From positions 372,001 to 436,000 of the forward strand of contig OY723317.1 in NCBI GenBank assembly GCA_963210315.1: a stretch of DNA of 64,000 bases, given 5' to 3'. Position numbers and translations under genes: made by a program. Under the pieces are notes generated by a model. That model was not told the origin of the DNA, did not search any database, and was given only the letters and a program-made list of their open reading frames with translations. Source of the DNA: Rhynchopus euleeides (lineage: Eukaryota > Euglenozoa > Diplonemea > Diplonemida > Diplonemidae). The stretch's first letter is position 1. Each line of letters begins with the position of its first letter. Of this stretch, positions 59,581 to 64,000 are shown one piece after another.

Positions 59581-59842
59581 ACGGTATCGAGAACAATTTT
59601 AACGTTGAATACCATGACGTCGTCATACTATTCAACATACAGGCAACTGCCTCTGTGGAGTATCACTAGATGGACGATTCGACCCATGTAGTAACAGTAA
59701 CATCGAAACCTTGATACCATCCCATCAAGCTTCATTTGATCGGTCTGGAGCGGCATCAAGGTTTCCATACTTCACGTAAAAAATGAAAAACCTTTAAAAA
59801 TATCATGATAAACGTGACCGAAACCGGTACGACGCCACCATG

Positions 59843-59925
59843 CATGTATTTTTTGTATTTTTTGGCCCGCAAAAAATACAAAAAATACACAAAAAATACA
59901 CATAAAAAATACACAAAAAATACAG
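59843..59925. repeat. AAAAATACA minisatellite with inverted head
   Basis: GTATTTTTTGTATTTTTTGG is followed by CCCGC and then repeated AAAAAATACA units, forming a hairpin with a slipped arm. Confidence 0.8.
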
Positions 59926-60171
59926 GCTTCGCATCCTTGGGGGGGGGGGGTCTCATTTTTTGGTCCCCTCAGCCATTCTCTGTCTCTTTGCCGGGTCCCC
60001 AAACTCAAGGAGTTCTTGCTGTTCCAGGGTCAGTGCGGGTGCAGGCGCTTCAGGTGCTGCAGGTTCTTCAGGTGCTGGCAGCTTTCGGTGCGGGTTTCGA
60101 CGCAGTCTTTGCAGGTCTCTTTGGGGGTGCCCTTTGGCGCGGTGCCAGCTTCAGCTCGTCGGGTGGAAGCG

Positions 60172-60528
60172 TCAACGCATCATTAAGGAAGAAGGAAGCA
60201 CGGTTGCTACGCTTTTTTGCAGCTGCAGGAAACGAACGACACCATACCCAACAACAATCCCCAGACCGTCGAGGGAGAGTGGGTGCCTGGATCCCGTGAC
60301 ACAGATCTCTAATGCCGTTGTGATCCCCTCGGATAACGTCTCCTGGACGTTGTCAGCGGAGGTTGCCTGTGTGGCGGTGACCTCCGTATACCCCGCGGGG
60401 TCCCGTGCCAGCAGCGCCTTCTTCAGCTTTTCGTCGACCCCTCGGTCGACACTCTCCTTGATGTCAAGGGCCACCTTCAGGGTGGCACCTCGCATCGCCC
60501 TGAAGGCTGTGAGCGTATCATCATTCAC
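60172..60528 (-). CDS. Hypothetical ORF, possible exon
   Basis: 118 codons with balanced composition: an amphipathic helix-rich start (TLKVALDIKESVDRGVDEKL) and an ending in a more hydrophobic GLGIVVGYGVVRFLQLQ. No domain recognised, no clear neighbours. It may be an exon of a gene continuing on either side or a transposon fragment. Confidence 0.3.
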   Translation of the reverse strand: MNDDTLTAFRAMRGATLKVALDIKESVDRGVDEKLKKALLARDPAGYTEVTATQATSADNVQETLSEGITTALEICVTGSRHPLSLDGLGIVVGYGVVRFLQLQKSVATVLPSSLMMR

Positions 60529-60787
60529 AATCTCGAGGGTGTTCTACGCGGCTCCTGGAACTCACTTCCTTCTCAGGTGTTTCTGGGCATGGGGCAACCT
60601 TGCCCAGGTGTTTCTGGAGTCCCTGCTCCACATGTCGTACGTTCTTTCGTACGGTATATAGTGAGTTCTGGCAATATTTTTTTTTCTCGGTCAGCGCAGT
60701 GCCTCCAGTCCTGTCTCAGTAGCCACACAGAAAGGGGGACCAAAAAAACTGGGGGGGGACCAAAAACCGAGACCCCCCCCCCCCAGA

Positions 60788-61026
60788 TTGCGTAGTTTGT
60801 GCGTAGTGAAAGAGGGGTCAATCGGGGCACCAAGTAATGCCACTTTTTTATTTTGTACTGGGACGGGGGCCCCTACATCAGGAAATGGGCACCACAAGGT
60901 CTGGGACGAGGCCGGTGGTAGTGTTGGTGCAGTCTGGGCTCTGTATTGGAGGTAGCGTTTTTCCCACTGGAGAGAATAAAAAAGTAGCATTATTGCTTAT
61001 GCACAATGTACGCACAAACTACGCAA
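60788..61026. mobile_element. Small inverted-repeat element (MITE-like), 239 bp
   Basis: TTGCGTAGTTTGTGCGTA (60788-60805) is perfectly inverted at 61009-61026, and the inner 40 bp on each side (GTAATGCCACTTTTTT against AAAAAAGTAGCATTAT) also pair with some mismatches. Related GCGTAGTTTG text is found at 58.1-58.2 and 59.06 kb. No target duplication is obvious. Confidence 0.7.
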
Positions 61027-63253
61027 AACTTGGGCCTTTCAGCAACACCATCATGGGCCTTGCCTTGATGAGGCCAGATTTTTTTTAAAAAAATGAGTTG
61101 TCGGCTGCGCCAACAAGGGAGGGTTCCAGACGCCCTGCCCCCCGGCACCAGGTGTGGCAGGGGCGAGCAGTTCGAAACAAAATGCTTCTTCGTGCACTTT
61201 GCGCCGCTGTCCGGCGGGGTGATTTTCGCGAGGAAACCTCTTCGAAAATGAAACAGCCAGGAGGAAGGGGGGGGGTTTTTTTTTGATGTTGCGGGCGTAA
61301 GAGGCTTCACCAGATTTCAACAGGTTTGACAACTTGTGCCATACCGCTTTTCATCACAGGGGGAAAGCCAGGAGGAGGGGGGTGGCGAAAGATGGCAAAA
61401 AAAAAAGCGGGGCTTTTTCCTGCCCAGAGCTATTCCTAACTAGGGGTCCGGATTCCATGATTTTGAATTTCAGATTTTTCCTCTGTCTGGCGCGTTTTTT
61501 TTGCACTCTGTTTAGCGCGTTTTTTTTGCACTGCAGGAAAAAAAAATTCTGGTGAGGATTCACCGGAGTGGAGGGTGCTGAGGGGCTGAGCGGCTGGGGG
61601 GATGCTGCCTGCGAGGGAGAAGATGCACCAAGCAAAGACACACGGCCCCGGAGGGGCCGTGTGTCTGTGTTCAGTGGTGCATTCCTCCGCACCTCAGTGC
61701 ACTCTCCGACCTGCATGTCTACGGGGGTCTGAGCCCACATGGCAACCCCGAGTAAGGGGTGCAAACAGACACCCCATGGCCAAAATGACCCCACCGCGAT
61801 CCGCACAGATCCCAAATATTCAGAGGAACAGGGTTTTGAAAAACCTGTAAGTGGGGTCCCGCTGGGTGGGTGGTGTGGGTGGGCTGATTTCTGGCCTCCC
61901 AGTCACATCCTCCCTTCAGAAGTCCCTGAACCAGACCCACATTTCATGGGTGAAACTTGGCACGCACACCACCAAAATGACCCCACTACGATCCGCACGG
62001 AGCTCAAATAATGCAATAACGCCAGTCATGTGCGGCGATGCGATCAGTTTTGAGCCCCCCAAACAGGTGCCTCAGTAGCGCGTTTTTTTTGTATCCGATT
62101 TCGGTCACCAGCCCCCCCGGACCCCCAGATTTAGGAAAAGCCCTGTTCCTGCCCCCCCCTCAACTCACTGTGAGATCATGCAGATCGGAGGGGGGTGTGG
62201 GTGTGGGTCAGGCTCCGTGGGGGCAGCTGCTCGGCTCTCTTGTTAAGGCACCCGAAGGCAACCTTCCCCACACGCACAACCTAACCCATATGAGAGAGCA
62301 GAAACAATGAAGCAATGAGGGAGTGCAGTGGTGGGATGGTCACCGTGTGTGTTTGCGCGTGCCATGATCTCCAGTGGTGGAATGACATAGGTTCGTTTAG
62401 CGAGAGGGAGGTTCGTGCCTCCAGAATGTCTGGGGCACAGCGGAGAGGGGGTTGAGGCCCGTTCTGTTATGTTCGCTTGGAAGCTCAAAGGAGGCATCAG
62501 CGCGATTTTCTTTTTGTTCCTTTCCCCCCAAACCTCTGCTGGCGTGTGGTGTGTGTGTGTGTGTGGGTGTGCGGTTTCTTTTCCATATTTTTTGAGTTCA
62601 ATTCTGAAGAGGATATGGCATAGATCCTTTGCCCCAGGAGACCGGGGAAGAGAGAAAACAAAAGAATTGCGGGGCGGCACAACGCAGGGACACTCACACA
62701 CATCCACATCCAATGCAGAGCAATGTTGGGCTCTCACGAGATGGGCATCGAACAGAAGTCCGCAGCAAATAAGTCAGCTGTGTGTTGCAACACGATAACA
62801 AGTCAGGCACGGACATCACAAACAAACGGGTAGCGGGTGTGGAAGACGGACAGCTCCCCACACGATACACATCACACAATCGCGCTGCCAACACAACACA
62901 ACACAACACACACGCCATGTGTTCTTTCAGTTCTTTGGCAACGTATTGCATTACAGCCTGGTGTGGATCACAGCAAAATGGGACACCTGTCGCTATAACA
63001 TCGACACCCCCCACCCTGTCCAGCACAGCTGTGGGGCGGGGGGGCGAACAGTTCCGGACAACAACTTTTTTTAGTTGAGCTCACGAAGAAACAAAACACA
63101 CAGTTCCCCCCCCTCCCATTCCCTCCGCGGACCCCCTCCCCCAGCCGCCACCTGCACCAAACGTTGCATTTTCTGAGCAATACCGGCCAGCACCGAGGCA
63201 CATGCAGCACACACGCACGACCCCCCCCCCCCCCTGACACCACTGTTCCTCCT
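61027..63253. other. Intergenic region with satellite units, no supported gene
   Basis: 61770-62010 holds one to two units of the satellite found at 26 kb. At 63008-63090 a fragment of the 43.8-kb repeat recurs (GAACAGTTCCGGACAACAAC). Several G/C runs and a GT tract (62545-62575) are present. Frames are short and of biased composition. Confidence 0.45.
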
Positions 63254-64000
63254 CTACCCTCTTCTTGACACTGCCCGCTTCTCAGCACGTCGCGTCAAGG
63301 CGTAGATCTGAGGTGGTGGCAAGGCCACAGGAACTGGCGGGGGTCCGGTCCGCGGGCCCGCCGGCCAGCAGTGCTTCGCGCCACACCTATCATACCGCAG
63401 AAGGGCCGTGCTGCCGTTGCACAGGGGGCCCCCCGGGAACAGGCCGACCTCCGCCAGAATCTCGGCGTCAAGCTGATACGCCAAATCAGCCTTCGCCACT
63501 ATCTCCTCCGAGGTGAAGTACTTCGGCTTCCTTTTGCGCGAGGAGGTGCCGTGCCCGTCAGTCGAAGTGCCCTTCTGCATGAACCCTGCAGGATGCCTCC
63601 AGCCCGACCTCCCGTAGGCCAGCCAGAGCCCGGTCTTCCGGAGACACTCCTTGGTGTGCCGCGCGTCACCCCACCCGATGCAGTCCATCAGGGGAAGGAA
63701 TTTGTAGACGTTCGCCACAAGCGCCTGCTGCCTCCAGTGGGGGTTGGTGAGGGGCCCTGTCCCATTGGGGGATGCCAGAAACTTCTTGTCGGAGATGTAG
63801 TCGAGGAAGGTGGGGAAGTCGATCTCCTTCCGCTTCCTCCGGAAGACACGCACTGCGTAGGAGTTGAGTTCCAGGAACTTATCGAGGTAGGCAGACAGGG
63901 CACGCTCCTTGGGGTCGCGGAAGAAGACAAGCTTGCGGTAATCCGGCGAGTTGAGCAGCTGTGTCGCCTCCAGGGTGCTGAATTCGCTGAGCAACAGCCT
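63254..64000 (-). CDS. Carbohydrate-type sulfotransferase, 5' part outside window
   Basis: The frame is open through the right edge, so the N-terminus is missing; 249 codons are visible. The PAPS 3'-phosphate-binding motif is clear as LVFFRDPKERALSAYLDKF (Arg and Ser of RDPxxRxxSxY). This is followed by a FPTFLDYIS segment and NPHWRQQALVANVYKFLPLM with GWGDA, the order seen in Golgi carbohydrate sulfotransferases (sulfotransferase family 2-like). These transfer sulfate from PAPS to glycans in the Golgi lumen; a membrane anchor would lie in the missing part. The C-terminal 60 residues are Pro/Gly/Arg-rich and not typical. The stop is at 63254. Confidence 0.8.
   Translation of the reverse strand, partial: RLLLSEFSTLEATQLLNSPDYRKLVFFRDPKERALSAYLDKFLELNSYAVRVFRRKRKEIDFPTFLDYISDKKFLASPNGTGPLTNPHWRQQALVANVYKFLPLMDCIGWGDARHTKECLRKTGLWLAYGRSGWRHPAGFMQKGTSTDGHGTSSRKRKPKYFTSEEIVAKADLAYQLDAEILAEVGLFPGGPLCNGSTALLRYDRCGAKHCWPAGPRTGPPPVPVALPPPQIYALTRRAEKRAVSRRG

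Overview
This window comes from the nuclear genome of a GC-rich microbial eukaryote. Several genes have GT-AG introns whose reading phases match across the splice. Intergenic DNA is full of long G or C runs and (GA)n/(CT)n microsatellites, and the protein families are eukaryotic (WD40, IQ motifs, receptor-type cyclase, carbohydrate sulfotransferase). All seven clear host genes lie on the minus strand, and several have a pyrimidine-rich stretch and an AG just before the ATG. A tyrosine-recombinase retroelement of VIPER/TATE-like gene order is also present. Together these would fit a euglenozoan such as a diplonemid, but I cannot place the organism from sequence alone.

Host genes (all minus): a long coiled-coil protein with at least three introns (left edge to 4093); a ubiquitin-like/WD40 protein (23747-24970); a three-exon protein of unknown function (30155-31736); a 982-residue conserved-looking protein (32520-35468); a membrane sensor with a degenerate class III nucleotide cyclase domain, split by an intron of about 4 kb that holds a transposase ORF (36705-43090); a huge low-complexity IQ-motif protein (47133-49976); and a sulfotransferase running off the right edge (63254-64000). 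A small two-exon gene (53954-54307, minus) lies antisense to the start of a plus-strand Cys/His-rich ORF (54294-55751).

The rest is mostly mobile DNA, and many element boundaries can be read directly. They include: a fold-back element with nested palindromes and 41-bp repeats (4272-6663); two copies of a family with 12-bp inverted ends and 5-bp target duplications (8599-9832, 15259-16303); a complete retroelement with split direct repeats and gag, recombinase and RT-RNase H frames (9838-14872); a complete hAT transposon with 15-bp ends and a perfect 8-bp duplication CCGAACTA (17223-21489); an unclassified, perhaps Mutator-like, element with 240-bp inverted ends and a SAP-domain transposase (50663-53320), plus its fold-back derivative (44967-46118); a piggyBac-type non-autonomous element in TTAA sites (56240-57606); and small palindromic elements at 22857, 53634 and 60788. 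A roughly 55-bp unit with a stable GNA-triloop hairpin recurs seven times, three of them inside the hAT element. A satellite of about 180-200 bp recurs at 15.5, 26 and 61.8 kb.

The host genes show no common pathway. The transposons work as self-contained units: in the retroelement, gag and recombinase share one frame interrupted by a single TGA, and RT-RNase H lies in an overlapping frame.
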